Assembly (NCBI RefSeq): GCF_000143415.4
Contig: NW_003314367.1
Span: forward strand, 276,598 to 340,597
DNA length: 64,000 nucleotides
Source: Selaginella moellendorffii
Lineage: Eukaryota; Streptophyta; Lycopodiopsida; Selaginellales; Selaginellaceae
Direction: 5' to 3'
The notes under the pieces: model-generated
Seen by the model: only the letters and a program-made list of their open reading frames with translations
Told to the model about the DNA's origin: nothing
Databases searched by the model: none
Shown: piece by piece, positions 44,909-57,779 of the stretch
How positions within the stretch are numbered: the stretch's first letter is position 1
How the letters are laid out: every line of letters starts with the position of its first letter
Translations under genes and position numbers: made by a program

Positions 44909-47900
44909 TTAATTGAACTTTGCATAAGTACATAGAGTTCTGCCATGCAGAAATTCCTCCACTAGATCTCGCGCGTTCGCTAGGTTCTCCTCCGGTTCCC
45001 ATGTTGCTTCGCAGTGTGGAAATCCTTTCCACTTCACATGGAACTCTCTCACCTCACGTCCTTGTCGCTTGCTCTTGCGCGCATTGAGGATGGCCTCGAC
45101 TTCGTATTCCTCCTCCCCTTGGATAACCTTAGGTAAAGGTCTTACTTGGTCCTTGCGAAGCGGATCCTCAAAATACGGCTTGAGTAAGTTCACGTGGAAC
45201 ACGGGATGCATCTTCCCCATCTCTCGAGGAAGTCGGAGACGGTAAGCCACTTTACCGATTCGAGCCTCAATCTCGTAAGGCCCCGCGAACCTGCTTAAGG
45301 AACTCAAGATCAATTCATTTACAGGAATACATGCATTTTTACCTTTGGGTCAACTTCCGGCTGATCCCACTTGGTAGCCTGAGGTTCTTGGTGTTCAGCC
45401 ACACCTTCTCCCCAGCTTGGAACTCCACATCTCGACGCTTTTGGTTCGCGTACTTAGTTTGCCTTTGTTGAGCCCGTTCCAAGGAATCCCTCACTAGATT
45501 CCAAATGTTGAGTCTTTCCGCCGTGAATGCCTCCACTACGGGTAACTCTCCATGATACTCGGCCACGCCGAGTTCCACAGGACCTTCAATAGCTCGCCCA
45601 TTGATGACTTCCCATGGACTCACCCCGATGCTCGAATGTGGTGAGTTGTTATAACACATTTCCGCAAGTCCCAAATGACTTACCCAGTCGGTCTGGTCTC
45701 CCGAGACATAGCATCGCAAATAATCCTCCAGTTGCCTATTCACCCTTTCTGTTTGTCCGTCTGTCAAGAAGTGTTAGTGCCATCAATCTTGACTCAATAC
45801 CCATTACCTGTCTGTGGGTGATAGGCCGTGCTGAATTTCAACTTGGTGCGATACTGTTCTAGGAGTGTCCTCCAGAACCTACTGGTGAAGATCTTATCTT
45901 GATCTGAGATAATCTCTTCCGGCCTTCCCCGCACTCGAACCACTTGTTCGAAGAACAGCTTCGCCACACCTTCCGCATCCACATCCGTTGTGGTGGGTAT
46001 GAAATGTGCCATCTTTGAAAATCGGTCCACCACCACGAATATCGCATCGAACCCCTCGCTTGGGGGTAGTCCCGTGATGAAGTCCATCGTGAGACATTTC
46101 CACGGACGATCTGGAATGGGGATGCTTTGCAACAAGCCCCCACTAGCCTTCGTCACGGCTTTGACCTGCTGACATGTTGGGCATGTCTTTACATAGTCTT
46201 GGACGTCCTTAGCCATATCTGGCCAGTGATACTTCCTTTTGAGTAAGCCCATCGTCTTGGGCACTCCGCCGTGTCCCGCGAGAGGTCCGTCATGACACTC
46301 TTCCAAGGCTACCTTCCTTAGTTCCCCTTCTGGAACATACACCCTCGTTTGCTTGTAATATATGAGTCCGTTGCGTTCCACATAGCCCGTTTTCTCTTCC
46401 GTTGGCAGCTCACCTCTCTGGTGAGCTTCCCGCGCCTCCAGATTCCTCAGCAACACTTCTTGTGCTAGACCATCACTCTCGTATGCGGTCCGCACATCGT
46501 CCCAAAAGGTTGTTGTCGCGCTAGATATCGCCAACTTCAAGCTCGCTTTTCGACTTAGCGCATCTGCCACGATGTTGCTCTTCCCAGGCTTGTACAGGAT
46601 CTCGCAATCAAACTCCGCCAAAGCATTGGCCCACCGACCTTGTTTTCCCCTTAGGTCGGGCTGTGACAAGAAGTGTTTCGTTGCCACATTGTCCGTGTAA
46701 ACCTTGAAGTGTCTCCCAAGGTAGTGTCGCCACTCCTTGAGCGCCTTGACCACCGCAAACAATTCCTTCTCGTGGGCAGGCCACTTCCGTTGAGCCTTGT
46801 CCAGTTTCTTCGAGAAGAACGCTACTGGATGGTTGTCTTGCTTCAAAACTGCGCCCAACGCAAAGTCCGAAGCATCCGTGTCTACCTCAAAGTCCTTACC
46901 AAAGTCTGGTAATGCCAACACCGGAGCCTTCCTCAACTTCCCTTTGAGGTGGACGAATGCCGCCTCGCATTCCGCTATCCATACCATCTTCCCTTTTCCT
47001 GTTTGGTCCGTTAAGGGCAGGGCTACTCTCGAATAGTGTCTGATAAACTTTCGATAGTAGTTGCATAGCCCCAGGAACGCCCTCAACTCATGTACATTCA
47101 ATGGTCGTTCCCATTCCTGGATCGCTTGGACCTTCTCCGGGTCCACCTTGAGCCCGTCCTGGCCCACCACATGCCCGAGAAACTTTACCTCTTGTTGAGC
47201 AAAGTCACATTTGCTCTCTTTAGCATACAGTTTGTGTTCCCTTAGTTTCTCAAACACCTTCGCCAAGTGTTCGGCATGCTCCTCTAGCGTCTCGCTATAG
47301 ATCAGGATGTCGTCAATATAGACGACCACGAAGCGATCCAGATAGGGTACAAAGATGTGGTTCATCAATGCCGAAAACGTTGCCGGCGCATTGCACAGCC
47401 CAAAGGGCATCACCAAAAACTCAAAGCTCCCATACCTCGTTCGACAGGTTGTCTTCTCGACATCTTCCTCAGCTACCCTGATCTGGTAGTATCCTGACCT
47501 TAGGTCAATCCTCGAGAAGTATTTTGCCTTTCCCAACCTATCGAACAGGTCCTCGATCCTTGGCAAAGGGTACTTGTTCTTCTTGGTATACTTGTTGAGC
47601 AACCGGTAGTCTATGCACATGCGCATAGATCCATCTTTCTTTTTCACAAATAGCACCGGTGCCCCATACGGCGACTTGCTCAACCTAACATACCCTTTGC
47701 CCACCAACTCTTCTAGTTGGCTCTTGAGCTCCTTGAGTTCTTTTTCATTCAATCGATAGGGTGGACGAACCACCGCCTCAGCACCCTCGACCAGCTCAAT
47801 CTTATGTTCTATCGGTCGTGCGGGGGGCAACCCCGCCGGTAGCTCCTCTGGCATGGTATCCTGGAATTGGTCCAGCACCTGCTGGATCACTAAAGGTACT

Positions 47901-49681
47901 TCTTCCGTTCTTGTCTTTTTGTCACTCTTCACCGAGAGTAAGCACAAAAAGGCTGCCTTAGTTCCTTTAGTGAGTTGTCCTCTCGTGGACACCAGGTTTA
48001 AGCATGACTCTTTGGCCTTGCTTTGCCCTACCTTTAGATCCTGGGCCTCCACCCTAGATCTTCTTCCTTGGGCATTCGCCAATACCACAAGGTTCGTACC
48101 TTGTCCATGTAGGGCTACCACGAACCGATTAAACCAATCCATTCCGAAGATCACGTCAAATCCCGCCATGTCCAAGACGGTGAAATCCATGTCCACTTTC
48201 CATGTCCCCACTTCGACTCTCGCTTGTCGAAGTACCTCATCGGTGCTTTGGCTACCTTGAACAAACTCTATAGTCCTTGGTTCGCCTAGCCGCTGCACCG
48301 TTAGTCCGGCTTGCCGGACTATGTCTGCAGCCACAAAATTATCCGAAGCACCCGTGTCAATAAGGATCTTAACAAAGCTACCTCCGAGCTTCCCTCGGAG
48401 GGCTAGTAGATGTCGCGAACGACTCTCTACCAAAGTTGCTCGTGTAATGAGTAACTTTGAGTTAGGGACTGGATCACATACCTCAGTTTGGACTTCACCC
48501 GACTTGATGGCCATATTGGCTCTGGCCTTCTTCGGGTAGGGACATTCCCTCGAGAAGTGTCCCGCTTCGCCGCAGTTGTAGCATATGTTGTTGCCCACGC
48601 TGCTATACGACTTGACCTTCTTATCCGTGGGTTTGTCTTTTTTCGCTTGACTTCCCCACGTACTCGCTCGCTGGCCACCGGATTTGCTTTTCCGGAACCC
48701 CGAGGACTCATTCTTAAAGAAACTCTTCTTGAATTTCCCCTTGCTATATGTTCCCCTCGGTTTGGCCCCTTTGTGAAACGTGGATCCCGACCCCGTCGTG
48801 TTCCCCTTTCGCAGGTTATCGTTGAAATGCACCTTGATGGCCGCATCCAACGCTTCCTTGTAGTTGGTCGGGTTCCAGCGCATCACCTCACCGCGAGCCC
48901 AGGTTTGCAAACCTGATATAAAGGCATGGAACGTATCCATATCCCCCATGTCCGTGACAAGTATCCTCTTTGCCATGAACCCATTCACATATTCCTGGAT
49001 GGTTCCAGTTTGCTTCAGCCTACTCAACTCATCTCTCAGATGCAGAGTGGCATTCGGAGGAACGTATGTCGCGCGGATCCTCGCCTTCATCATGTCCCAG
49101 GTGGCCACCGGTCCTTCGTTGGCCTCCGTTGTTCTCCACCAAGACTTGGCATTATCTGCCAAGTATGGTTTTGCACATGGGACCTTCTCCGAGCTCGGTA
49201 ACCGCAACGCTCGGAAGTAGTCCTCCATATCGTAAAACCAATCCTCCACAACCTTATAGTCGTTCACTCCCTTGAACACCGGTGGGGGCTTTGGTTTGTA
49301 CTTGGGAACTGCCTGAGGGACTGATTCCACTTCGGTCTGTTCGACCTTGTCTGGTTTTGCCTCAGTCCCTGCCGAAGGGTCCGCACCTTCTGCGCTGCCA
49401 GCATCCGCAGTCTTTCGCTTTTTCTTCCGCTTCTCGTCACGCTTTAACTTGCGTACGAGAGTCTCCAGCAGGGCATTGGTCTGTGCCAACTGTCCTTCTA
49501 GGACGTCCAATCGAGCCTTGGACGACCAAACCTCGCCACCGGACTCCTGTTTGGAAGTTTCCTCACTGGAGTCCTCCTCATGCAAGGATTCCTCATCCAT
49601 AGCCTCTTGTTCAACCGGAGGCTCCAGCTCCGGCGGAGGTTCCGTCTCCGCCTGGGTTCGCTTACGCCCTGCCCTTGCCAT
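44909..49681 (-). CDS. Gypsy-2 gag-pol polyprotein with two small introns
   Basis: Exons 49681-45808, 45760-45343 and 45290-44909 sum to 4674 nt, an exact frame of 1557 residues. Order: acidic N-terminus; gag capsid region ([13 protein letters not shown], ~150-290); zinc knuckle [15 protein letters not shown] (~365); protease [10 protein letters not shown] (~440); RT with [14 protein letters not shown] (~700) and [11 protein letters not shown] (~785); RNase [13 protein letters not shown] (~930); integrase HHCC zinc region (~1130) and core ([26 protein letters not shown]); and a C-terminal chromodomain ([20 protein letters not shown]). The chromodomain places it among chromoviruses, whose integrase tail can bind modified histones. 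Without splicing, translation stops after HPQT, giving 1295 residues without the catalytic Glu or chromodomain. Confidence 0.88.
45291..45342 (-). other. Predicted 52-bp intron in gag-pol (intron 2)
   Basis: On the minus strand it runs from CAAAG|GTAAAAATG to CTTAAGCAG|GTTCGC. Removal joins RKLTQ-R to FAGPYEI, the usual start of the segment leading to the chromodomain, again in frame. Confidence 0.8.
45761..45807 (-). other. Predicted 47-bp intron in gag-pol (intron 1)
   Basis: On the minus strand it runs from CAG|GTAATGGG to TTCTTGACAG|ACGG, with CACTAACAC as a branch-like site 17 bp before the end. Removing it joins HPQT to DGQTERVN, the conserved integrase sequence, with the frame kept. 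Confidence 0.8.
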
Positions 49682-49740
49682 CTCCCAACAATCCGCCTCT
49701 ATCCTTCGCTAGAACTGAGATAAAGGCTCCGATACCAAAT

Positions 49741-50889
49741 TGTAAGCCACAAATTTTTCCTTTCCAATTTGCCAGCTTACCTCATCTATCCGTCCAACAC
49801 TGCCTTGGCTTTTGCTAAGTTCCCTTGCCAAGGTTATCGCCTATGGTACCAGCTCCTACTTGGTTTCAGCTACTCACTGCACGAGCAATGGAGCGTTAGC
49901 CATCCTTCCACGGATTCCCAAATCACTCCCAATCCCCCTCCCCGGGTTAGACTGGACTTAAGGTTCGGCTACACTCCCCACAAGCACAAGCAGCCAAGCA
50001 CACCAAGCTTCCAGGTTCCTAACATCCCTTGGTACCACAAGACTTGATCATGGGACCCTCTAAATCCCAAGTCTTGAGTGCAACACTTGCTTCGGGACGC
50101 CGGGGCGAAACACCGTGGCCTAACGGCCCGGCATGGGTACCTCTCGCCCCCCACTTCCATCCCGAAGGAAGGCCCAAGCCCCTAGGAAGGGCGAGGACCA
50201 ATGAGCCGCATGGTACTCAAGTGGGGCACCATTCCACATGAGCCGGGAGCACCGCAATCGGTTTCCCTTTCGGGAGTGGGAGCTGCTCTTGAGCACTTCC
50301 TTGGATGGCCCCTCCGGCACCAACCAAGTCCATGCTCACTCCCACCCAAGGCCCCTCGGTCCCAGTCCCAACCTCAAGTCAGTTTGGGAGCCCCACTGGA
50401 GAGTCCCTTCTAAACTGGTTCCTGGACCTCACTATCCCTACTATACTTTTGGAACCCCCTGCAGCCCCCCCCCCCCTGGGGGACGCACGCTTTTGGCTTT
50501 CACCCCTTGACCCGTATTAGTATTTGGACTTAGTCTCTGGCTCGATCTCGGATCCGATTTCGGATCCGACTTCGGATTCGGTCTCGGACTCGATCGCGGA
50601 ATCGATCTCGGACCCGATCTCGGGCCCGACCTCGGACTCGACTTCGGACTCGGTCTCGGACCCGATTTCGGATCTCGGACTCCGTCTCGAACTCGGTCTC
50701 GAACTCGGACTCGAACTCGGTCCCCGAGTCGGTCTTGGACTCGATTCCGGACTCTATCTCGAACCCGGTCCTAGAGTCGGTCTTGGACTCGATCTTTGAC
50801 TTGGTCCCATCCGATGAACTCTTTGTCATTTTGGTCATGCTTTCGGGGTTCCCTTAGCCTACGACACCTCGGCGAGTTGGTTCCTTACA
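49741..50889 (-). repeat. Gypsy-2 5' LTR
   Basis: 1149 bp, nearly identical to 43358-44505. One clear change is gatcgcggaatcg here versus gatcgcggactcg. Confidence 0.92.
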
Positions 50890-50894
50890 CTCAT

Positions 50895-51700
50895 CACCCA
50901 ACACTGGGTCCGGCCTTCCTGGGCCAAACTAGCCTTTCCTGGCCAAACTGGCTCCACTGCAGTCCTCCCCCTACTATACTTTTGGAGCTCACCAAACCCC
51001 CCAGGGTCTGGGAGATGAACGCTTTGGGCTTTCACCCTCTCAGACTCGAACTCGGACTCAGACTCGGACTCGGACTCGGACTCTGCCTCGGTCTCAGCCT
51101 CGGCCTCGGTCTCGGCCTCGGCCTCGGTCTCGGTCTCGGTCCCGGTCTCGGTCTCGTCTCGGTCCCGGTCTCGGTCTCGGTCTCAATCTCGGTCTCGACT
51201 TCGGACTCCATCTCGGGTCCATCTCGGACTCCATCTCGGGTCCATCTCGGACTCCATCTCGGACTCCATCTCGGACTCCATCTCGGGTCCATCTCGGACT
51301 CCATCTTGGACTCCATCTCGGGTCCATCTCGGGTCCACCTCGGACTCCATCTCGGACTCCATCTCGGACTCCATCTCGGGTCCATCTCGGGTCCATCTCG
51401 GGTCCACCTCGGACTCCATCTCGGACTCCATCTTGGACTCCATCTCGGACTCCATCTCGGGTCCATCTCGGGTCCACCTCGGACTTCATCTTGGACTCCA
51501 CTTCGGACTCCAACTCGGGTCCATCTCGGACTCCATCTCGGACTCAAACTCGGGTCCATCTCGGATTCCACTTGGGACTCCAACTCGGGTCCATCTCGGA
51601 CTCCATCTCGGACTCCAACTCGGGTCCATCTCGGATTCCACTTCGGACACTTCCTCGTGTCATGTGTGGGTCCTTTTGGGTCCCTTTTTGGAGCCCCTCG
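50895..51700 (-). repeat. Gypsy-1 5' LTR, second piece
   Basis: Continues the LTR after the Gypsy-2 insertion and ends at cctcg (51696-51700), the target duplication of Gypsy-3. It contains the array at 51043-51652. Confidence 0.85.
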
Positions 51701-53669
51701 TGAGACCCAACACCGATACGCCCCGAAGTGGATCNNNNNNNNNNNNNNNNNNNNNNNNNNNNNNNNNNNNNNNNNNNNNNNNNNNNNNNNNNNNNNNNNN
51801 NNNNNNNNNNNNNNNNNNNNNNNNNNNNNNNNNNACACGTGAGGCCCAACAAGCTCCGACTTGAAACGTCAAGAGCGGGAGTGGAACTCCCAACGAAGTG
51901 CTCGAGGAACGAGCACGAAGCGAGCAAAAGGCGAGGCTCCAAAAAGGGACCCAAAAGGACCAACACATGACACGTGGGAGTGTCCGAGATGGACTCGAGT
52001 TGGAGTCCGAAGTGGAGTCCGAGATGGACCCGAGTTGGAGTCCGAAGTGGAGTCCGAGATGGACCCGAGTTGGAGTCCAAAGTGGAGTCCGAGATGGACC
52101 CGAGTTGGAGTCCGAAGTGGAGTCCGAGATGGACCCGAGATGGAGTCCGAGATGGAGTCCGAAGTGGAGTCCGAGGTGGACCCGAGATGGACCCGAGTTG
52201 GAGTCCGAAGTGGAGTCCGAGATGGACCCGAGATGGAGTCCGAGATGGAGTCCGAGATGGAGTCCGAGGTGGACCCGAGATGGACCCACAATGGAGTCCG
52301 AGATGGAGTCCGAGATGGACCCGAGATGGACCCGAGTTGGAGTCCGAAGTGGAGTCCGAGATGGACCCGAGATGGAGTCCGAGATGGAGTCCGAGATGGA
52401 GTCCGAGGTGGACCCGAGATGGACCCACAATGGAGTCCGAGATGGAGTCCGAGATGGACCCGAGATGGACCCGAGATGGAGTCCGAGATGGAGTCCGAGA
52501 TGGAGTCCGAAGTCGAGACCGAGACCGGGACCGAGACCGAGACCGAGACCGAGATCGGGACCGAGACCGAGATCGAGGCCGAGGCCGAGACCGAGCCCGA
52601 GCCCGAGTCCGAGTCTGAATCCGAGTCCGAGTCCGAGTCCGAGTCCGAGTCCGAGTCCGAGTCCGGAGCCTGAGAGGGTGAAAGCCCAAAGCGTTCGTCT
52701 CCCAGACCCTGGGGGGTTTGGTGAGCTCCAAAAGTATAGTAGGGGGGAGGACTGCAGTGGAGCCAGTTTGGCCAGGAAAGGCCAGTTTGGCCCAGGAAGG
52801 CCGGACCCAGTGTTGGGTGATGAGCTGCCCACTGGGAAGTCCAAGACTAGAGTGAACACAGACCGACAAGCGGGGTAGCTTGGTGAAGTGTTCAAGAGCC
52901 GGCTCTAGTTCCCCCGGGAGATCGACTGGCCAATGCTCCCAGTCCAAGTGTGGGTGGCACTACCTACTTGGATACCTGGTGTGGCTCAACGGAACCCGCT
53001 CTAAGCCCATGGCTAGAGCACCCAAGGGCAGAAGGCGAGGAGAGTACCCAGGTGGCTCGCGTAAGGCCACGGTGTTCCGAAATGTTGTCCCAAAGGCCCA
53101 GACTGTGGAAAGGAAGAGGAGCAGTCCTCTGGGGTAGTGACCAAGGACACAGTCGTGTGGTGAGGAAGTCCCAGAGGACCGTGGGACTTAGTGGTCGGGC
53201 CTGTGGGTCTCGATCCAGTGGCAGTGTTGGCAAACACGGCCAGGGGCAGAAAGGGACTTAGTGGGGACTGATAGAGGGATATTGGGGAAGGCTAATCCCC
53301 TTGTCGGTGGGCATCCTAAGGATGCTAAGGAGTGGATCTGAGATGACCACTCACGGATGGTTTGCCTAGTCTTGGAGAGCCAAGACGGTGATGCAAGTGG
53401 TATTGGACTACTAGTGTGGCAAAGGTGATTGGGCATGGCCTTAGCGTAACGGGCTGCTATGTCGGTGGTACCTTTGAGTGTCGGTCATGGGATCGGACAC
53501 GTGGAGCGCTTGGACCAAGTGCAAATGTTGAGTGGCATGGATGCCATTCTCGGGGCTAGCAAGTCCCAAGTCCTAGATTGGACTTATGGAGGTTGTGAAT
53601 GAGACTCCTCCAAGTGGTCAGAGGTGTGGTTAAGTGACCAAAGTAGAATGGAAAATTTAGTCGCTTACA
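51701..53669 (+). repeat. Gypsy-3 5' LTR, interrupted by an assembly gap
   Basis: The first ~34 bases (tgagacccaacaccg...) match the LTR start only loosely and are followed by the run of N. After the gap the match to 57876-59611 is close. The array is at 51988-52670. Confidence 0.8.
51735..51834. other. Assembly gap (100 N)
   Basis: Exactly 100 N. Comparison with the 3' LTR suggests the true missing sequence is around 40-50 bp, so the size looks like a placeholder. Confidence 0.97.
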
Positions 53670-56600
53670 ACTTGGTATCGGAGCTGTTCCTTAGTCCGAC
53701 TTTTATTGGTGCTCAAGTATATCACCACTGGTGTTGGCAACGGAAGGTCCGAGAAGTGGGCCTATCCTTGAGGAGTAGCAGGTCGGGAAGATATGGCTCT
53801 CCATTACAGTTCATGTGTGAACTTGTAGACAAGGTGGTGGATAGAAAAGGGCCAATAATGGAACGACTTTGGGATCTTGGGAACAGTATATGGTTTTCCT
53901 CAAAGAGTTGAGGATGTGATCCAGATGAGCGTTCGACTTAGCAAACTGGCTAATGTAGTTGTGGTAAACAACTACAGTTGGGATCACGGGAAAGATAAAG
54001 ACTCCAAAGCAATAAAGGAGTCACAAGATTTTCCTCATATAGTTGAGGTTGGTGCTCATGAATGTGAGACTAGAAGTAATGACCGTGGGAGGTCAAATAC
54101 GGAAGAGGACTCAAGTCCTTGAAAAGGTAGCCGGGGCTACCTTTAATAAATGCTGGAACAACCCAAGGAGTTGGGGGTGTATTAAGTGGATGAGTTAGTG
54201 TTCTCATCACATGGACAAGTAGTCCTAAGGGGCAAAGGTTGCCCCCAGAGAACAAAATCAAGTGTCAGAGTAACACTTGTGAAAATAGTCCTTTTGAGTA
54301 GGACAGGAATGCAAGAAGTGTATTTCAGTGAGCTAGTGCCTCACAAGTAGGACCTTACGGGTCTGTGGATTAACCAAGTCCAAAACGGCTGTATGACTCA
54401 AGTAGAGTCAACGGATGGTCCTGAAAGGACTGATGGAAGCATTTGGACTGAGGTGTGTTGTACCCCACAAAGGATGGGGGGGGATCATAGGATCCAAGGA
54501 TGAGAACAGAGGGTATCTCATCGATGGCAAAATGTGCCATGCTAAAGTTATGGGAAAGGTGTTCCCAGAAGAAAACAACTTTGACATAAAGTTGTGTGTG
54601 ACCTCTATTGTGCAGTGCTAACGGATGGTTGGCATGAGAAAGAGCGGTGTTGGTCTTGGCAAAGACTTAGACACGAAGGGGAAATGTCATAGAGGTAGGC
54701 TCGTGGAGCCGATGGTGTGGAAACACCAAATGTGCCAAGGTGTGATACCTTGAGGCTATGCTGGTGGGTTCATGAGAACCCCTTGCCAAAGGAATCCCAA
54801 TGGAAATGGGAATAACATAGCCTAAGCTGCAGAGCATGCAGTTGGAGTGTGGTGACCCAGATAATGATGGAGGTGTGAAAGCACCAAACAATGAGTTGTA
54901 GGACTTGACAACTATGAGGCAACTAAGCAAAAGGTGCAAAATAACTGGTTAAACGGGTAGAAGGTAGCTACCCAAGACTTCTTAATAGCATAGGGAAGTT
55001 GGATATACCCTTACGGGGGATAAGTTGCTTGTGTTGCGATATAGTAAGTCAATATTATAAAAGGAAATACTCATTGTCAAGAAAGCCATCATTGGGACAC
55101 CCGAACACTCTAGAACACCAGAAGGTGGTGTTTGATGTCGCGAGGGCAATGGATAAAGCCCAAGGGACTAAGTCCCTAGCGAATGATAGATAGAAGGTGC
55201 TATCCAAATGTCCAAGGTTGCGGAGACAGGAGAGGACTGTCTACCCGAGTTGGACAAAGCCAAAAATGGAATTTTGGCAAGGCTACTGATGGGCATGTAA
55301 AGGCCCATAAGCAACAATGTAATCCCAGTGTGTGGGATTATAAGGTGAGCATACCCGGATTGAGGAACCACTCCCTAGGCTATTGGGTAGGTTCATCCCT
55401 AAGAATACTTGCTAAAGCATGATAAAAAGTGCAAAGCTATCCTCCTGGTCTGGAGGAGAATGACCAAAGGAAAGGTGTGAAGCCAAAAAGCAAGAAGTAA
55501 GGGGATAGAACCGAACCGTAGGAATCAAAGGGCATAACCAAGGTTGGTTATGCCAGCTGGGAGTGGAAAATCAAGTGGGGGCTCGAGGGTGTTGCCGCTA
55601 GCAACCGTGATGCCATGGAGAGTCTAAAATATGGAATTGTCCATGTTAGACTATGTGGCATTTGGAAGGCTTGCAAAAAGGGAGGCCTTAGCAAGCTAAG
55701 GGACAGAGTTCCTTCAAGGTTCCCAAAGACGATTCTAGGTAGCTTAGTACCTAGAAAGGCCAAGTGTAAATGGTTCATAGAACGCGCGAAATCAGAGTGG
55801 CGCAGCAGAAGCGTGGTCTTGAAGCTTGCTATGAGGCAAGGTTATCAAGGTTAGGGAAGTAGTTCCCGAGTGTTCAAAGAGAGGGCTTTGAACGAAAGTC
55901 GATGGTCAAGGACTTTCACGCTTATGCAGGAACCATGTTACAGTGGTCGGAGGACTTGCCAAGCGAGATTGGCACGTCGGGGAAACAAATACCCTAGTTG
56001 AAGGTGATAACTTCAAAAAGGGTGGGCCATGGGGCCGAGCATGGAGGAGTCCATGCATGATCACAGACATGTCAAGTGAGAGGACTTGGCAGTGTGGAGG
56101 AACTAGGTTCCTAAGCTGTGATCTGTAGCGCGCTTTAAAAATAAATTGGTGCACCGGCATGGGGAGTCACGCCAGGCATCTTGTGTGATGCCGTCCGTAG
56201 ATGCATATACGGAGGTTGGGTTCGAGTCCCGACCCTTTAGTGCTTGGGTTTGAGTCCCAAATCACTAGGGCGTGGTGATGGTTTGGAATATGAGGACACT
56301 CATATTTCGGTGGTCATGGACTCTCAATGGGGAGACTGGTTTGGGCACACCGCCAAGCGAGGGATGCCTCGGAGTCGTGATGCACGGTTAGATTGCTTAG
56401 TGTGAAAGCTCAGCATATCTAACTTGAATGCTTTGGTGCAAGTGGCACCAAGGTCGTGGTGAGTGAGATGGGGACACCTAATCTCAGTTGCTATGAACCC
56501 TTGGCCGTAAGGGCTGGCTTGGGTGCACCGCCAAGTGTGGGGGATGCCCCCGGGGCTATAGTCAACAACTTGGAGGTCTAGAAGACCAAGTACCTCTTGG

Positions 56601-57779
56601 CAACTCTGTTAAGGTGCCAAGGTGAGATCACTAGGTGATCTTATGGCCAGATATAGGCAAGGTCCTTGGTTGGCTAAGGAATGAAGTTCCTAGTTCAAAA
56701 TGTTGAAATTGAACTGTTTAAGGTGGTGTGGCTTGGTCGTGATGACCAAGTGGGAAGAGCACCTAAGGGAAATAAACTATGTCCGTGCGATGGCATAGTG
56801 AGTCCGAGGAAAGTAGTCTCTATAAAAGACCCATGGGAGGGTCACGAAGTTGGGCCGTGGGTAGAGCCCATAGCAGAAGATGCTAAAGAGACGTACTAGG
56901 GGTGAACATCCTCCGGACTTGGCAAAGAAGAGTCTTTGCTATGGAACCGAAATAATACCTCAAGGAGGGAGGTAGAGATTCGATGTTGCTTGGTGCAACA
57001 ATCAACGGATAGGAGCAAAGGACTAGTGGCCAAGTTTGGGCCATGGAATTTAATGAAAGGGATCCAAATGGCAAAGTTAGCCAAGGAACACTAATGTGTT
57101 CGATGCTAACAGCTTGTGGGAAAGGAAGTGGACTTCCAAGGATGGATTCCTAAGTGCTCCAATTTAGCGAAGTAAAAGCTCCAAGTGAGGGAGCGGTAAG
57201 GTAGCCAAATAATAGGGCCATGGACAGCCCTAGCACAAAGTATGATAAATGGAACTTAGTGCCCAAGGTGGCACGAAATAGAAGAGAGGATGATGGTGCC
57301 CTCAAGTAATGAACTTCCTAGGATGGGGAAGTGGAGTTGCACAATCTGTGCAATGCAAGGTGTTGGAGACACCTAGGAAATTGACTTCCAGAAGTCAAAG
57401 AGTAAAAGTTCCAAGGTGCAAACGTTCCATAGATGGAAATTGAGACTACTCGAGAAGGAGTAGTGGGATTGACTTAGAGAAGGGTCTCTAAGAGGTTTAG
57501 CGAGAACTAAACCAATAAAAGGAGAGAACCACTACATGTGGTCCAATCAGTCTCTAAGTTGGAGAGACTACCCTCCTTAGAGGGTGGGCAAGGCATGGTG
57601 AGCCTTCAATGTTAAACCATTGACGAATACGGAGAAGGCATGGTGAGCCTTCAATGCCAGACCATTGACAAATATTGGCTAGGTGCCAAGGATGGAAATG
57701 GTAACACTTGCGGGTGTTACTTTATAAAGTGGTTTACCGTTCGATGAGGACATCGAACTTCGTCTATGGGTGGTGGAGT
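53670..57779 (+). other. Gypsy-3 interior, 4.1 kb without coding capacity
   Basis: Matches the Gypsy-1 interior with scattered substitutions and small indels. No frame shows gag, protease, RT or integrase motifs. Length is within 6 bp of the Gypsy-1 interior. Confidence 0.85.

Larger units (their letters stand above)
43358..50889 (-). mobile_element. Gypsy-2: chromovirus-type LTR retrotransposon, apparently intact
   Basis: LTRs at 43358-44505 (1148 bp) and 49741-50889 (1149 bp) begin TGTAAGGAACC and end GGCTTACA on the minus strand. By eye they differ at roughly ten or eleven sites, so the insertion is fairly young. The target duplication ctcat is at 43353-43357 and 50890-50894. The PBS TTTGGTATCGGAGCC follows the 5' LTR and a GGTGGTGGAGT tract precedes the 3' LTR. 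It inserted into the Gypsy-1 5' LTR and could have supplied proteins to the gag-pol-less relatives. Confidence 0.93.

Noticed and set aside
45761-45807. Reading the gag-pol breaks as ordinary inactivating mutations
   Set aside because: Both interruptions begin GT, end AG, have the size of local introns, and their removal restores conserved residues and an exact frame. Random indels would rarely do this twice. Expression data are still lacking.
48427-49712. Frames of 100-140 codons overlapping the gag region on both strands
   Set aside because: Shadows of the gag-pol frame, which has clear retroelement motifs in the correct order.
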